A stretch of 64,000 nucleotides of DNA from Enterobacter asburiae. GTDB lineage: Bacteria > Pseudomonadota > Gammaproteobacteria > Enterobacterales > Enterobacteriaceae. A program made the position numbers and the translations under genes. Below the pieces are notes generated by a model. The model worked only from the letters and a program-made list of their open reading frames with translations, had not been told where the DNA came from and made no database searches. Shown here piece by piece: positions 54,616-63,948 of this stretch. The stretch covers positions 2,418,001 to 2,482,000 of the forward strand of contig NZ_AP019632.1 in assembly GCF_007035645.1 (NCBI RefSeq), given 5' to 3'. The stretch's first letter is position 1. Each line of letters starts with the position of its first letter.

Positions 54616-55509
54616 ATGAAGAGACGCTATGTTGTTGCGGATGTTTTTACTGACACCCCGTTTCAGGGTAACCCTGTCGCCGTCGTACTCGATGCGGAGG
54701 GTATGAGCAAAGCACAAATGCAGCAGGTCGCCGTTGAATTTGGCTACAGCGAAACCACGTTCGTTCTGCCGCCAGACAATCCCTCCAGTACGGCACGCGT
54801 GCGAATTTTTACGCCCTCGCGCGAGATCCCCTTCGCCGGGCACCCGAATGTTGGAACTGCGTACGTGCTGGCCTATCACGCCGCGATGAATCATCAGCCC
54901 CTGCCTGAAACGCTGCACTTCGAGGAAATAGCCGGTCTGGTGCCAGTACGCCTGCTGCGTGACAACGATACCGTGACTGGCGCAGAACTCCTGGTGCCTG
55001 AGGCACTCTCCTGCCGCTCTGAAGTAAGCCCGGAAAGCGTGGCTGCCTGCTTATCCCTGAACGCAGAAGATATCCGTACCGCGGTACATATGCCTGTTGT
55101 CGCGTCGGTAGGTCTGCCCTTCCTGATAGCCGAGCTGGCTTCTCGCGAGGCGCTTCGTCGGTGCGTGCCGAATTTACAGGGTTTTCGCGCAACGTTACCG
55201 CTGGATGGCGCGGTTTCCCTCTATGCCTATACCCTGGATACGGATCCCGATGAACCTCACGATGTGCAGGCCCGCATGTTTACTCCCCGCATGACAGAAG
55301 ATCCTGCAACAGGTAGCGCGACCGCCGCTACAACGGCGCTGCTGGCGTTGCACCGCAATAAAACGACGCTTAACCTTAACGTCAGTCAGGGCGTTGATAT
55401 GGGGCGAGCAAGCGTGCTGTTCGCGGGATACGATGCCTCGTCAGGAAAGGCGGTGGTTCGCGTAGGGGGAAAATGTGTGATTACGCTTGAAGGCGCATTT
55501 TCACTCTAA
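54616..55509 (+). CDS. PhzF-family isomerase-like protein
   Basis: A 297-residue cytosolic protein of the PhzF/diaminopimelate-epimerase fold. Signature segments are [15 protein letters not shown], the likely catalytic Glu in [31 protein letters not shown] and, in the second half, [13 protein letters not shown]. PhzF isomerises an intermediate of phenazine synthesis, but most enterobacterial members (YddE-like) have no known substrate and no phenazine genes are present here. yajD follows closely on the same strand. Confidence 0.9.
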   Translation: MKRRYVVADVFTDTPFQGNPVAVVLDAEGMSKAQMQQVAVEFGYSETTFVLPPDNPSSTARVRIFTPSREIPFAGHPNVGTAYVLAYHAAMNHQPLPETLHFEEIAGLVPVRLLRDNDTVTGAELLVPEALSCRSEVSPESVAACLSLNAEDIRTAVHMPVVASVGLPFLIAELASREALRRCVPNLQGFRATLPLDGAVSLYAYTLDTDPDEPHDVQARMFTPRMTEDPATGSATAATTALLALHRNKTTLNLNVSQGVDMGRASVLFAGYDASSGKAVVRVGGKCVITLEGAFSL

Positions 55510-55586
55510 CGGAGCAATGGCGTTTACCTTTACGGCACCCGATGGGCTATATTGGCACACTATTTTTATCACAGGTAAAACCGGCA

Positions 55587-55934
55587 ATGGCTTTGATCCC
55601 CAAAAACTACGCGCGGCTGGAAAGCGGCTATCGCGAAAAAGCATTAAAAATCTATCCATGGGTGTGTGGACGCTGCTCGCGCGAGTTTGTCTATTCCAAT
55701 CTGCGTGAACTCACGGTTCATCATATCGATCACGACCATACCAACAACCCGGAAGATGGCAGCAACTGGGAGCTGTTGTGCCTGTTTTGCCACGACCACG
55801 AACATTCGAAATACACCGAAGCGGATCAGTACGGCACCACCGTGGTCGCCGGGGAAGACGCGCAAAAAGACGTAGGCGTCGCCACGTTTAACCCGTTTGC
55901 CGATTTAAAAGCGATGATGGATAAGAAGAAATAA
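55587..55934 (+). CDS. yajD: YajD, HNH nuclease-fold protein
   Basis: A 115-residue protein nearly identical to E. coli YajD. The start at 55587 (MALIPKNYARLESGYREKAL) gives the E. coli length; a longer frame from 55542 is rejected. Zinc-binding cysteines occur in CGRCSREF and LLCLFCHDHEH, and the HNH core is VHHIDHDHTNNPED. Its in vivo substrate is unknown. E. coli carries yajD near tsx, so its position between a PhzF gene and a MipA gene is different here. Confidence 0.94.
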   Translation: MALIPKNYARLESGYREKALKIYPWVCGRCSREFVYSNLRELTVHHIDHDHTNNPEDGSNWELLCLFCHDHEHSKYTEADQYGTTVVAGEDAQKDVGVATFNPFADLKAMMDKKK

Positions 55935-55962
55935 TCCTCTCGTCCCCTCGTGCTTCTCGAAT

Positions 55963-56748
55963 TTAAAATGTCCAGGTGATAGCGGCGGTTGCAGCCCCCT
56001 CATTGCGCCGCATCACGATCGGGCTGTTATTCGCACGAGCGCCCAGCCAGGTATAGTCCGCGCTCAGCACCGTCCCCCAGTGAGCATCGAACTGATGGCT
56101 CCAGGTCAGGCTGGTGTCGACGCCATAGAATCCACCCGTCGCAGCATAGCGGCGATAGCCGGTGCGGCGGCTCTGCTGCTCGCTGACCCCATACCAGGTA
56201 TTCAGATAACGGCTGTCGCCAAACAGGGCCGCAGACTGAAAGGCGACCGTGTCCTGATTATTTTGTACCGGGATTAGCGTAACGGAAGCCTGATAGCTTC
56301 CCCCCTGGCTGTCCGTTAACGGCAGCGTCGCTTTGCCTTCCATACTCAGCCATGGCGCGGCCTGCCAGCCGACGGCAAGGCCGGTATTCAGGGTGGCATC
56401 AATGTCCCCCATCCCTTTCAGATTGTTTGCGCCCTCACGCCAGCCAGAATTTTTATCAGCCCTTCCGAAGTCGTAGCCCAGCGTGTGTTCAAAATACCAG
56501 CCGCTGTCGTTTTGCAGGTCATATCCCACCCCTTTTTGCGCATCAATAAAGAAAGCGCCTTTACGACCCTGCAGCACCGGAACCACCTGCCACACCTGCT
56601 TGTCTGAGCCTGAGTAACGTGGGGCATACTGTCCCCCCAGCCCGACGGTTAAGGAATCGGACGCGGAGCCATCATCCGCCTGCGCGCCGGAAGCCACGGC
56701 CATCAGAAGCGGGACGGACATATACAGGACTTTTTTTATCGCTATCAT
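55963..56748 (-). CDS. MipA/OmpV-family outer membrane protein (copy 2)
   Basis: A 261-residue outer membrane barrel. The start at 56748 (MIAIKKVLYMSVPLL) follows GGAGAG; ATGs 4 and 16 codons earlier are alternatives. The signal is cleaved near AQA-DD. The family opening (LTVGLGGQYAPRYSGSDKQ) and the C-terminus (AAITWTF) are clear. It shares the family blocks APRYSGSDK, NSPIV and the ending in Phe with the copy at 16983-17819, but the two differ widely elsewhere. It is divergent from a second response regulator/kinase pair, which is followed by an RND efflux system. Confidence 0.9.
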   Translation of the reverse strand: MIAIKKVLYMSVPLLMAVASGAQADDGSASDSLTVGLGGQYAPRYSGSDKQVWQVVPVLQGRKGAFFIDAQKGVGYDLQNDSGWYFEHTLGYDFGRADKNSGWREGANNLKGMGDIDATLNTGLAVGWQAAPWLSMEGKATLPLTDSQGGSYQASVTLIPVQNNQDTVAFQSAALFGDSRYLNTWYGVSEQQSRRTGYRRYAATGGFYGVDTSLTWSHQFDAHWGTVLSADYTWLGARANNSPIVMRRNEGAATAAITWTF

Positions 56749-56872
56749 ACTGCTCTCCATACGGACGCTGGCGCCTCCTGATACGGGGGCGGCCACACAA
56801 CGTTGGCGCAGTATGATTTGGCTGAATCAATGAATCGTCGGGATAGTGTTAAGAAATGGTCAAGGTGAACGG

Positions 56873-57568
56873 ATGTTGTCCAGAAGAGTGCTGATTATTG
56901 AAGATGACGCCGATGCGGCCGGCGTGCTCGAGGCCTATTTACGGCGGGAAAATTACGACGTGACCATTACCGGAGACGGTCATTCCGGGCTGGATATGGC
57001 GCAGCGGTGGAAGCCCGACCTCATCCTGCTGGACGTGATGCTGCCGGGGCTTAACGGCACCGAGGTGCTGGCTGGCCTGCGTCGTAAAAGCGATGTGCCG
57101 GTGATCATGGTCACGGCCATGGGGGATACCCCGGACCGCATTGGTGCCCTGCGGTACGGTGCCGATGATTACGTTGTGAAGCCTTATCATCCGGGGGAAG
57201 TGGTGGCTCGGGTGCAGGCGGTGCTGCGGCGCAGCAGTAAAAAAGAGACGGACGAAGCGATCCTTCGCTGGCAAACGCTCGAGGTGGACGTTGCCGCCAT
57301 TGTGGCGAGCGTGGATAACGGCGGCGACGCGCCCGTGATGCTCGATCTTACGCCAACGGAATTCTCGCTTCTGGCAACGCTGCTGCGTTCTCCGGCGCAC
57401 CCGTTCTCCCGCCAGTATTTACTGGAGCACTGTCTGCCGGAAAGCGAGGCGCTGGAGCGCGTGGTGGACACCCATATTTATAACCTGCGTAAAAAACTGG
57501 AAGCGGCGGGGATCTCCGGCGTGCTGATCAACGTTCGCGGCGTGGGTTACAGGTTCAGACAGCCATGA
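56873..57568 (+). CDS. OmpR/PhoB-family response regulator (module 2)
   Basis: A 231-residue regulator. The start at 56873 (MLSRRVLIIEDDADAAG) follows AAGGTGA; the earlier ATG at 56846 adds nine unlikely residues. The receiver has D54 in LLDVMLPGLNG and K103 in DDYVVKPYHP. The winged helix occupies about residues 135-230 (LTPTEFSLLATLLRSPAHPF, then INVRGVGYRF). It resembles the BaeR/AdeR type that controls efflux pumps. Its last four bases (ATGA) overlap the kinase start. The likely targets are the mipA-like gene upstream and the RND genes downstream. Confidence 0.92.
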   Translation: MLSRRVLIIEDDADAAGVLEAYLRRENYDVTITGDGHSGLDMAQRWKPDLILLDVMLPGLNGTEVLAGLRRKSDVPVIMVTAMGDTPDRIGALRYGADDYVVKPYHPGEVVARVQAVLRRSSKKETDEAILRWQTLEVDVAAIVASVDNGGDAPVMLDLTPTEFSLLATLLRSPAHPFSRQYLLEHCLPESEALERVVDTHIYNLRKKLEAAGISGVLINVRGVGYRFRQP

Positions 57569-58761
57569 TTAAAAATCAGCACTCCTCTCTGTGGCGCTGG
57601 ATTTGCGCGCGCATCCTGGCGCTGGCTATCGGCAGCGTGATCGTCATTGCCACCTGCATGTGGCTGCGCTATGCGGTACAGAACTACTGGATAATGGGCA
57701 AAATGCCAGCGGCGGTCCGGCAGGAGTTTCTGACGCTCAGCCAGAACCCGCAGGCCAATCCGGCCCGCTTCCACTCGATTGTGGACACCTGGTGGGGACT
57801 GAGCTATTCCACGCCATCTATCGCCTCAGCCGACTGGGCCACGGTGGCCCTGCTGGTGCTGGTGATGATCCCGTTTATCGTGGTGATGGGGCTCAAACAC
57901 GCCCGGCCGCTGGCGCTGCAGTTCAGCCGCCTTCGCGATGCGGCAAAGGATGTTGCCGACGGGCAGTTTGGCCGCCAGGCGGAACTTATCAAGGATGCGC
58001 CGGCTGAAATGGTCAGCTTTGCGACCGACTTTAACTCCATGACGGGACAGCTCGCCCGCTATGAAAAAGAGCTCCGCGCCTCGCACGTTGCGATGGCGCA
58101 CGAGCTGCGCTCGCCCCTGACGGCCGCCATCGGGCGTCTGCAGGGCATGTTAGACGGCGTGTTTGACGCCAGCCCGGCGCAGCTCGGCATGGTGATGAAA
58201 CAGCTCCAGCACCTCAACCGCCTCACCGATGAGCTTCACCTTCTCTCGCTCGCCGACGCGGGTAACCTCGTGCTGGAGGACCAGCCGTTCTGTCTGGATG
58301 AGCTGATTCAGGAGCGGGCTGCCTGGATCATGCCCGAGGCTGACGCGCATCATTTTCGGATAACGCTTCGCAACCCGCGCACCAGCCCCTTCAGAGGCGA
58401 TGCGTTCCGTCTTGGACAGGTCGTTACCATCCTCATGGAAAATGCGCTACGTTACGGGCGCGAGGGCGGCCACCTCGAGGTGGCGCTGCACTACGCCAGC
58501 GGGCGCTACACCCTCGAATTTACCGATGACGGGCCGGGCGTCTCGCCCCAGTTTTTACCGGAAATGTTTAAACGCTTTAGCCGCGAGGAGCAGTCCCGCG
58601 CGCGGCATTCCGGCGGCAGCGGCCTCGGTTTATCCATCGCCCGGGCGATTTGCGAGGCGCATGGGGGTGAGATTAGCGCGTCATTACCGGAAACCGGCGG
58701 CCTCGCCGTGCGCATTTTATTGCCCTGGCATCCGTCCGGTAATGAAAATCTTCACTCTTGA
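57565..58761 (+). CDS. Sensor histidine kinase (module 2)
   Basis: A 398-residue inner membrane kinase. It has a helix at about residues 15-35, a short periplasmic loop of about 55 residues and a helix at about 92-112. HAMP and HisKA follow, with H179 in VAMAHELRSPLTAAIG. The catalytic domain carries ILMENALRYGRE, DDGPGVSP and GGSGLGLSIARA. The small periplasmic loop suggests sensing in or at the membrane, as in BaeS/AdeS-like kinases. It is translationally coupled to the regulator before it and is followed after 78 bases by the RND adaptor gene. Confidence 0.92.
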   Translation: MIKNQHSSLWRWICARILALAIGSVIVIATCMWLRYAVQNYWIMGKMPAAVRQEFLTLSQNPQANPARFHSIVDTWWGLSYSTPSIASADWATVALLVLVMIPFIVVMGLKHARPLALQFSRLRDAAKDVADGQFGRQAELIKDAPAEMVSFATDFNSMTGQLARYEKELRASHVAMAHELRSPLTAAIGRLQGMLDGVFDASPAQLGMVMKQLQHLNRLTDELHLLSLADAGNLVLEDQPFCLDELIQERAAWIMPEADAHHFRITLRNPRTSPFRGDAFRLGQVVTILMENALRYGREGGHLEVALHYASGRYTLEFTDDGPGVSPQFLPEMFKRFSREEQSRARHSGGSGLGLSIARAICEAHGGEISASLPETGGLAVRILLPWHPSGNENLHS

Positions 58762-58810
58762 TAAAGCCTTGACAGAACATCGAATCTTTCTCGACGTAGC
58801 GCGCATTTAA

Positions 58811-58840
58811 TAACGCCATTCCCTTTATGGAGCGGCGTTA
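58811..58840 (+). promoter_or_regulatory. Start-codon hairpin of the RND adaptor gene
   Basis: TAACGCC (58811-58817) pairs with GGCGTTA (58834-58840); the last A is the first base of the ATG. The GGAG ribosome binding site is in the loop. A TTGACA hexamer lies upstream near 58768. This could tune translation; evidence is the pairing alone. Confidence 0.35.
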
Positions 58841-59988
58841 TGTCAGACGAATTTTTTCTCTCCCTCCGCCACTGCCTGCATCATTTGTACGGCGTGGCGC
58901 GCACCCTTTCCTGGCTGCATTTTCTTCCCCTGGCCCTGCTTGCGCTGGCGATTTTTCCGCTGACCGGCTGCGGTGATAAACACGAAAATAAGCCTGACCC
59001 GGCGCGAGCGGTACGCTACGTCGTCGTCGGGGCCGCCCAGACCCTTCCCGCGCTGGAAAGAACCGGTGAGATCCATGCCCGCGATGAAACGCCCCTGAGC
59101 TTTCGGACCGGGGGCCGGATACTGACGCGCAGCGTTGATATTGGCGACCGGGTCACTGCCGGACAGCTGCTGGCCACGCTTGACAACGCGACCGGGCAAA
59201 ACCAGCTCGACGGCGCGGCGGCCGACTATGAAGGCGCCAAAGCCTCGGCGCAGGTCGCCGCGCTTAACGTCAGTCGAATGCAAAAGCTCATGCCAACGGG
59301 CGCGATAGCCCGCACGCAGCTCGACAGCGCCCGTGCGGACTGGCTTGTCGCCCGCGCGCGCTTAAAAAGCAGCGAGGCCGCGTGGCGAAATGCCCGTGAA
59401 AGCCTCGGCTGGACGCGCCTGATCGCGCCGCAGGCGGGCGTCATCACGGCCGTGAACGCTTCTGCGGGGCAGGTTGTCAGCGACGGTCAGTCCGTGCTGA
59501 CGCTGGCAACGGGTGAAGCCCGCGACGTGGCGTTTGATATTGCCACTCCGGATGCGATCCCGCCTCTGGATAAGGCGGAGTTGCGGGTTTCCCTCCTCAG
59601 CGACCCGTCGGTACAGGCGTCTGCCGCGCTGCGGGATATCACGCCGCAGGCCGATCCTCAGACCCGCACCTGGCGCGTCAGGGCCACCCTGCAAAACCCG
59701 CCGGCGGCCATGGCGCTGGGCGCCAGCGTTACCGTCACGTTGCCATCGTCTGCCCCGCGCGGCTACACCCTTCCCGCCTCGGCGCTGACCCGCGTCGGCG
59801 ACAAACCGGCCGTTTTTGTGATTACCCCGCAGTCGCGGGCGCAGCTGCGCGCGGTGGTGCCCGCGAGCTATACGGCCACCTCCGTCATGATTGCCTCCGG
59901 CCTTGAGCCGGGCGACAGGGTGATTACGGCGGGCGTGAGCACATTGCGGTCCGGCGAGCCGGTGGTTGCCGGAGAGGTTCAGCCATGA
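58840..59988 (+). CDS. RND efflux periplasmic adaptor (membrane-fusion lipoprotein)
   Basis: A 382-residue adaptor. The N-terminal hydrophobic signal ends in the lipobox LTGC at about residue 46, an unusually long lead. The barrel-sandwich halves (TGGRILTRSVDIGDRVTAGQLLATLDN and APQAGVITAVNASAGQVV) flank an alpha-hairpin of about 70 residues. It would link the following RND pump to a TolC-type channel. Its stop overlaps the pump start (ATGA). It lies directly downstream of the second two-component system, probably under its control. Its sequence differs from OqxA, so this is not a duplicated oqx locus. Confidence 0.92.
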   Translation: MSDEFFLSLRHCLHHLYGVARTLSWLHFLPLALLALAIFPLTGCGDKHENKPDPARAVRYVVVGAAQTLPALERTGEIHARDETPLSFRTGGRILTRSVDIGDRVTAGQLLATLDNATGQNQLDGAAADYEGAKASAQVAALNVSRMQKLMPTGAIARTQLDSARADWLVARARLKSSEAAWRNARESLGWTRLIAPQAGVITAVNASAGQVVSDGQSVLTLATGEARDVAFDIATPDAIPPLDKAELRVSLLSDPSVQASAALRDITPQADPQTRTWRVRATLQNPPAAMALGASVTVTLPSSAPRGYTLPASALTRVGDKPAVFVITPQSRAQLRAVVPASYTATSVMIASGLEPGDRVITAGVSTLRSGEPVVAGEVQP

Positions 59989-62900
59989 ACACATTACCGG
60001 AAGCCAAATTTAACCTCTCCGCCTGGGCGCTGAAGAACCAGCAGATGGTCAGCTTTTTCATGCTGCTGGTAATTGCGATGGGCGTGTTCTGCTATGAGAA
60101 GCTGCCGCGTAACGAAGATCCGGCTTTTACCATTAAAACGGCCGTCGTCTCCGCGCAGTGGCCGGGAGCCTCCGTGACGGATACCACCCGCCTGCTGACC
60201 GATACGCTTGAAAAAAAGCTGCAGGAAACGCCCTGGCTGGACTATCTCGAAAGTGAAACCCGGGCCGGACGCACCGTTATCCACGTCAACCTCCGTGACG
60301 ATACGCCCCCGCAACGCGTGCCGGATATCTGGTATCAGGTTCGCAAAAAAATGCAGGACATCGCGCCGTCCCTGCCCGAAGGGGTGCAGGGCCCTGCCGT
60401 GGACGACGAATTTGACGACACGTTCGGCACAATTTACGCCTTTATTCCCGAAGGTTTTACCCTGCGGGAGGTGCGGGATCGCGCAGAGACAATACGGCGC
60501 GAGCTGATGTCCCTGCCGGATATAGGCAAAACCACCCTGCTGGGCGAACAGCAGGAGCAGTGGGTTCTCGCCTTTTCTCCGGCGCGCCTGGCCGGGATGG
60601 GGCTCGATATTCAGGCGGTCGCCGACGCCCTCCGGGCGCAAAATGCGGTTGTCCCGGCAGGAACGATGCGTACCGAAAAAGAGAACATGGCGATCAAGGT
60701 CAGCGGAGCGCTCACGACCGAAGAGAGCTTACGCGCCGTCACGCTGCACGTGAACAATCGCTATATTCCGCTGACCGACATTGCCACCGTCACCCGGGAA
60801 ATCGCCGAGCCACCGGCCCCGGCCTACCGGGTGAACGGCAAACCGGCTATCGGGCTGGCGGTGTCGATGGCGCCAACGGGCAACATGCTGCGTTTCGGCG
60901 CTGCGCTGAATGCCAGAATGGCGGCCCTCAGCGCCGGGCTGCCGCACGGTATCGAGATGGTGAAAGTCGCCGATCAGTCAGCGGTGGTCAGTGACGCGGT
61001 AAGCGGGTTTATCCGGGTGCTTATCGAAGCCGTTGTTATCGTGCTGGCGGTTTCATTTGTCTCGCTGGGGTTACGGGCCGGGCTGGTGGTGGCGACGGCC
61101 ATTCCGCTGGTGCTCGCCATGACGTTTGCCGGCATGATGCTCGCCGGTATTGGCCTTCAGCGTATCTCGCTCGGGGCGCTGATCATTGCCCTGGGCCTGC
61201 TGGTGGATGACGCGATGATCGCCGTCGAAACGATGGTCTCCCGGCTGGAAGCGGGGGATTCCCGTCGGCACGCGGCCACGCATGCGTTCAAAACGACGGC
61301 CTTCCCGATGCTCACCGGTACTCTGGTGATGATTGCCGGCTTTATTCCCGTTGGTTTTGCGGCCTCCAGCGCCGGTGAATACTGTTTTTCCCTGTTTGCG
61401 GTGGTGCTCATTGCCCTGCTCTGCTCCTGGGCTGTCGCGATCCTGTTTTCGCCGCTGACGGGCACGTGGCTGCTGCCGGAAAAAGTCAGACATCACGCGG
61501 CAGGCCCCGGCAGGATCGCGCGCAGGTACGGGCGCCTTTTACGCCTGGCACTGCGCCACCGGCTCGCTACCGTGCTGATTGCGCTTGCCGCGCTGGGGCT
61601 GTCAGCGTACGGCACGACGTTTATGCAGGGCGAGTTTTTCCCCGCTTCGGACCGGCCAGAGCTGCTGGTCAGCCTGACGCTTCCGGCCAACGCGTCGCAG
61701 CCGGAAACGTTAAGAGAGGTGGAAAAGCTGGAAAAGGCGCTGGCAGGCAACGGCAACATCGATCGCTATTCGACGTACGTCGGGTCGGGAGCCATCCGTT
61801 TTTACCTGCCGATGGACGTGCTGCTGGAAAATGAAAACATCGCCCAGATGGTCGTGGTGGCTAAGGATCTTGAGGCGCGGGATCGTCTGCATGCTCGGCT
61901 CAACAGGATCCTGGCGACGCAGTTTAGCGACATCATCACGCGCGTGTCGCCCCTTGAGCTGGGGCCGCCCGTCGGCTGGCCCATCAAATACCGGGTGAGC
62001 GGGCCAGATTATCTGCAGGTCCGGGCGTTGGCGAACCGTCTCACGGACGCGATTGGCCAGTCCCCGTTCTCACGCGACGTTAACCAGACGGCCGGAGAGC
62101 CGGAGAGGGTCATCACCCTTAAGGTGAATCAGACGGCGGCCAGAGCGGCGGGAATATCGTCAGAAAGCCTCGCCCGCACGCTGAACACCGTCTGGTCCGG
62201 CAGCGTTGTCACCTCCATCAGGGATAACGACCGCCTTGTCGACGTGGTGCTGCGGGCCACGGACGATGCACGTCACAGCACCGCCACCCTCTCCTCGCTC
62301 ACGATTCAGGGGAATGACGGTAAAAAAATTCCGCTCAGCGCCGTCGCGACGCCGGTCTGGGGCGTGGACGATCCGGTCGTCTGGCGTCGGCAGCGCGTGC
62401 CCTTTATCACGGTGCAAACGGATCTTGCCCCGGGGCTGAAGGCTGAAGCGGTATCCGCGGCGCTGCGTCCGGCGGTCGACAAGCTGCGCGCGAGCCTGCC
62501 CGCAGGTTACAGCATTGAAGAAGGCGGCGCGGTTGCCGAATCGGATAAGGGGAACAGCTCCGTCTTTACCGTTCTTCCGGTAACGCTGGTCCTCATGCTG
62601 TTGCTGCTGATGCTTCAGCTGCGGCGATATTCCCGGATGCTGCTGGCCCTCCTGATGGCCCCGTTTGGCCTGCCGGGGATCGTGCTGGCTATGCTGCCCG
62701 GCGGCACGCCGATGGGGTTTGTCGCGCTGCTGGGCGTCATCGCTCTGGCGGGGATGATCGTGCGCAACGCGGTGATACTGATTAGCGAGGTTGACAGCAA
62801 TCTTGCTCAGGGAATGGCAAACGATGCCGCGATTATGGCGGCCGCGGAGCACCGGGCCAGACCCATCTGTCTGACCGCCTGCGCCGCCATTCTGGGCATG

Positions 62901-63062
62901 ATCCCGATCTCTCATCAGGTCTTCTGGGGGCCAATGGCCTATGCGATTATCGGCGGGCTGCTGGTCGCGACGCTGGTGACGCTGACCGTGTTACCCGCGT
63001 CGTTTAGCCTGCTGTTACAGTGGGGAACTCAGCGCAACGCCGCAGAAGACGGGCTGCGCTGA
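59985..63062 (+). CDS. RND-family efflux permease (not OqxB/AcrB type)
   Basis: A 1025-residue inner membrane pump with 12 helices and two periplasmic loops. The N-terminus (FNLSAWALKNQQMVSFFMLL) belongs to the TriC/VexF-like branch rather than AcrB. Helix 4 keeps the Asp pair in ALGLLVDDAMIAVETM. In helix 10 the Lys of AcrB/OqxB (LACKNAILIVE) is replaced by Arg (MIVRNAVILISE). The start overlaps the adaptor stop by four bases. No outer membrane channel gene is nearby, so TolC is assumed. Substrates are unknown; linkage to a MipA porin and its own kinase/regulator suggests an envelope-stress or drug-response module. Confidence 0.93.
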   Translation: MNTLPEAKFNLSAWALKNQQMVSFFMLLVIAMGVFCYEKLPRNEDPAFTIKTAVVSAQWPGASVTDTTRLLTDTLEKKLQETPWLDYLESETRAGRTVIHVNLRDDTPPQRVPDIWYQVRKKMQDIAPSLPEGVQGPAVDDEFDDTFGTIYAFIPEGFTLREVRDRAETIRRELMSLPDIGKTTLLGEQQEQWVLAFSPARLAGMGLDIQAVADALRAQNAVVPAGTMRTEKENMAIKVSGALTTEESLRAVTLHVNNRYIPLTDIATVTREIAEPPAPAYRVNGKPAIGLAVSMAPTGNMLRFGAALNARMAALSAGLPHGIEMVKVADQSAVVSDAVSGFIRVLIEAVVIVLAVSFVSLGLRAGLVVATAIPLVLAMTFAGMMLAGIGLQRISLGALIIALGLLVDDAMIAVETMVSRLEAGDSRRHAATHAFKTTAFPMLTGTLVMIAGFIPVGFAASSAGEYCFSLFAVVLIALLCSWAVAILFSPLTGTWLLPEKVRHHAAGPGRIARRYGRLLRLALRHRLATVLIALAALGLSAYGTTFMQGEFFPASDRPELLVSLTLPANASQPETLREVEKLEKALAGNGNIDRYSTYVGSGAIRFYLPMDVLLENENIAQMVVVAKDLEARDRLHARLNRILATQFSDIITRVSPLELGPPVGWPIKYRVSGPDYLQVRALANRLTDAIGQSPFSRDVNQTAGEPERVITLKVNQTAARAAGISSESLARTLNTVWSGSVVTSIRDNDRLVDVVLRATDDARHSTATLSSLTIQGNDGKKIPLSAVATPVWGVDDPVVWRRQRVPFITVQTDLAPGLKAEAVSAALRPAVDKLRASLPAGYSIEEGGAVAESDKGNSSVFTVLPVTLVLMLLLLMLQLRRYSRMLLALLMAPFGLPGIVLAMLPGGTPMGFVALLGVIALAGMIVRNAVILISEVDSNLAQGMANDAAIMAAAEHRARPICLTACAAILGMIPISHQVFWGPMAYAIIGGLLVATLVTLTVLPASFSLLLQWGTQRNAAEDGLR

Positions 63063-63084
63063 GGCTCCATCGTTTCCCGGCAGA

Positions 63085-63852
63085 TTACGCGGCGGTCAGC
63101 CCAAAAAGGTCTTTCAGGACATGGCGGATTTCATCCTCCGCCAGCTGCCGCGTTTCAGTGCCGTTCGCCGTGATGGTTTTCAGCATATCGCCCAGTAAAA
63201 TCTGGCGTCCCTCCGGGCTGTGCTGCACCACTACCCGCTTCTGCACAAAGATGGCATCCGGGTGCGTGGAGTTAAGGTAGTTGGCCGGAACGAAGTCAAT
63301 CCATTCCTGAGGGGTGAGATCAAAGCCGTACTGCCGGGCCCATTCACCCTCAACCTTCGCCTCAAGCAGATACTCACCCTCCGCGCCGCGGCTTAGCCGA
63401 AACGTGTCGAAATCCTGCGTGATATCCACATCAAGCGTGTCCAGCGCCATCGGCGCACGAATGCCGTAGCTGCCGAACCCGAGGTCGCAAAGCCACTGTC
63501 GGCTATCTACCTCAGCGACGATCGCCATGTGGGTTTTCGGCCGCCGCGCGGGGTAGAACATCGGGCGCGCCGCCACGAAGCGGTAAGGGATCCCTAACGC
63601 CGCCAGCGCCATGGCAAAAAGCCCGTTTACCTCATAGCAGTAGCCGCCGCGCCCCTGCGTTAACACCTTATCGGCGATATCGTCTGGCGCCAGCGAGACA
63701 ACTTTGCCCGCCTGCACGTCCAGATTTTCAAAGGGAACGGAAAAGAGCTGATGACGCATCAGCGCATGCAGGGTGGCCGTATCGGCACCCGCCGGTCCGG
63801 TGTAGTTTATGCGTTTGAAATAGGTGGAAATGTTGAAGTTATCGCTGTGCAT
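63085..63852 (-). CDS. Arylamine N-acetyltransferase
   Basis: A 255-residue cytosolic NAT enzyme that transfers acetyl from acetyl-CoA to arylamines, hydrazines or hydroxylamines. The catalytic triad is C72 (RGGYCYEVN), H108 (PKTHMAIV) and D123 (WLCDLGFG). The FSVPFENLDV segment is typical. It is shorter than E. coli NhoA (281 residues) and diverges from it, mainly at the C-terminus, so it may be a separate lineage and no symbol is given. It converges on the RND pump gene and is divergent from the gene at the window end. Confidence 0.92.
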   Translation of the reverse strand: MHSDNFNISTYFKRINYTGPAGADTATLHALMRHQLFSVPFENLDVQAGKVVSLAPDDIADKVLTQGRGGYCYEVNGLFAMALAALGIPYRFVAARPMFYPARRPKTHMAIVAEVDSRQWLCDLGFGSYGIRAPMALDTLDVDITQDFDTFRLSRGAEGEYLLEAKVEGEWARQYGFDLTPQEWIDFVPANYLNSTHPDAIFVQKRVVVQHSPEGRQILLGDMLKTITANGTETRQLAEDEIRHVLKDLFGLTAA

Positions 63853-63948
63853 AATGCCTCCTTGTCCTGAACATGCCGGACACTATAGATGGCGCGCATC
63901 ATTGGCTGTATAGTCAGTTTTATCGAAAATTAGCCTGAACAGTTACCC

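Noticed and set aside
54616..55509. A phenazine biosynthesis locus based on the PhzF-type gene
   Set aside because: No other phenazine genes are present. Enterobacterial PhzF-fold proteins usually occur alone with unknown substrates.
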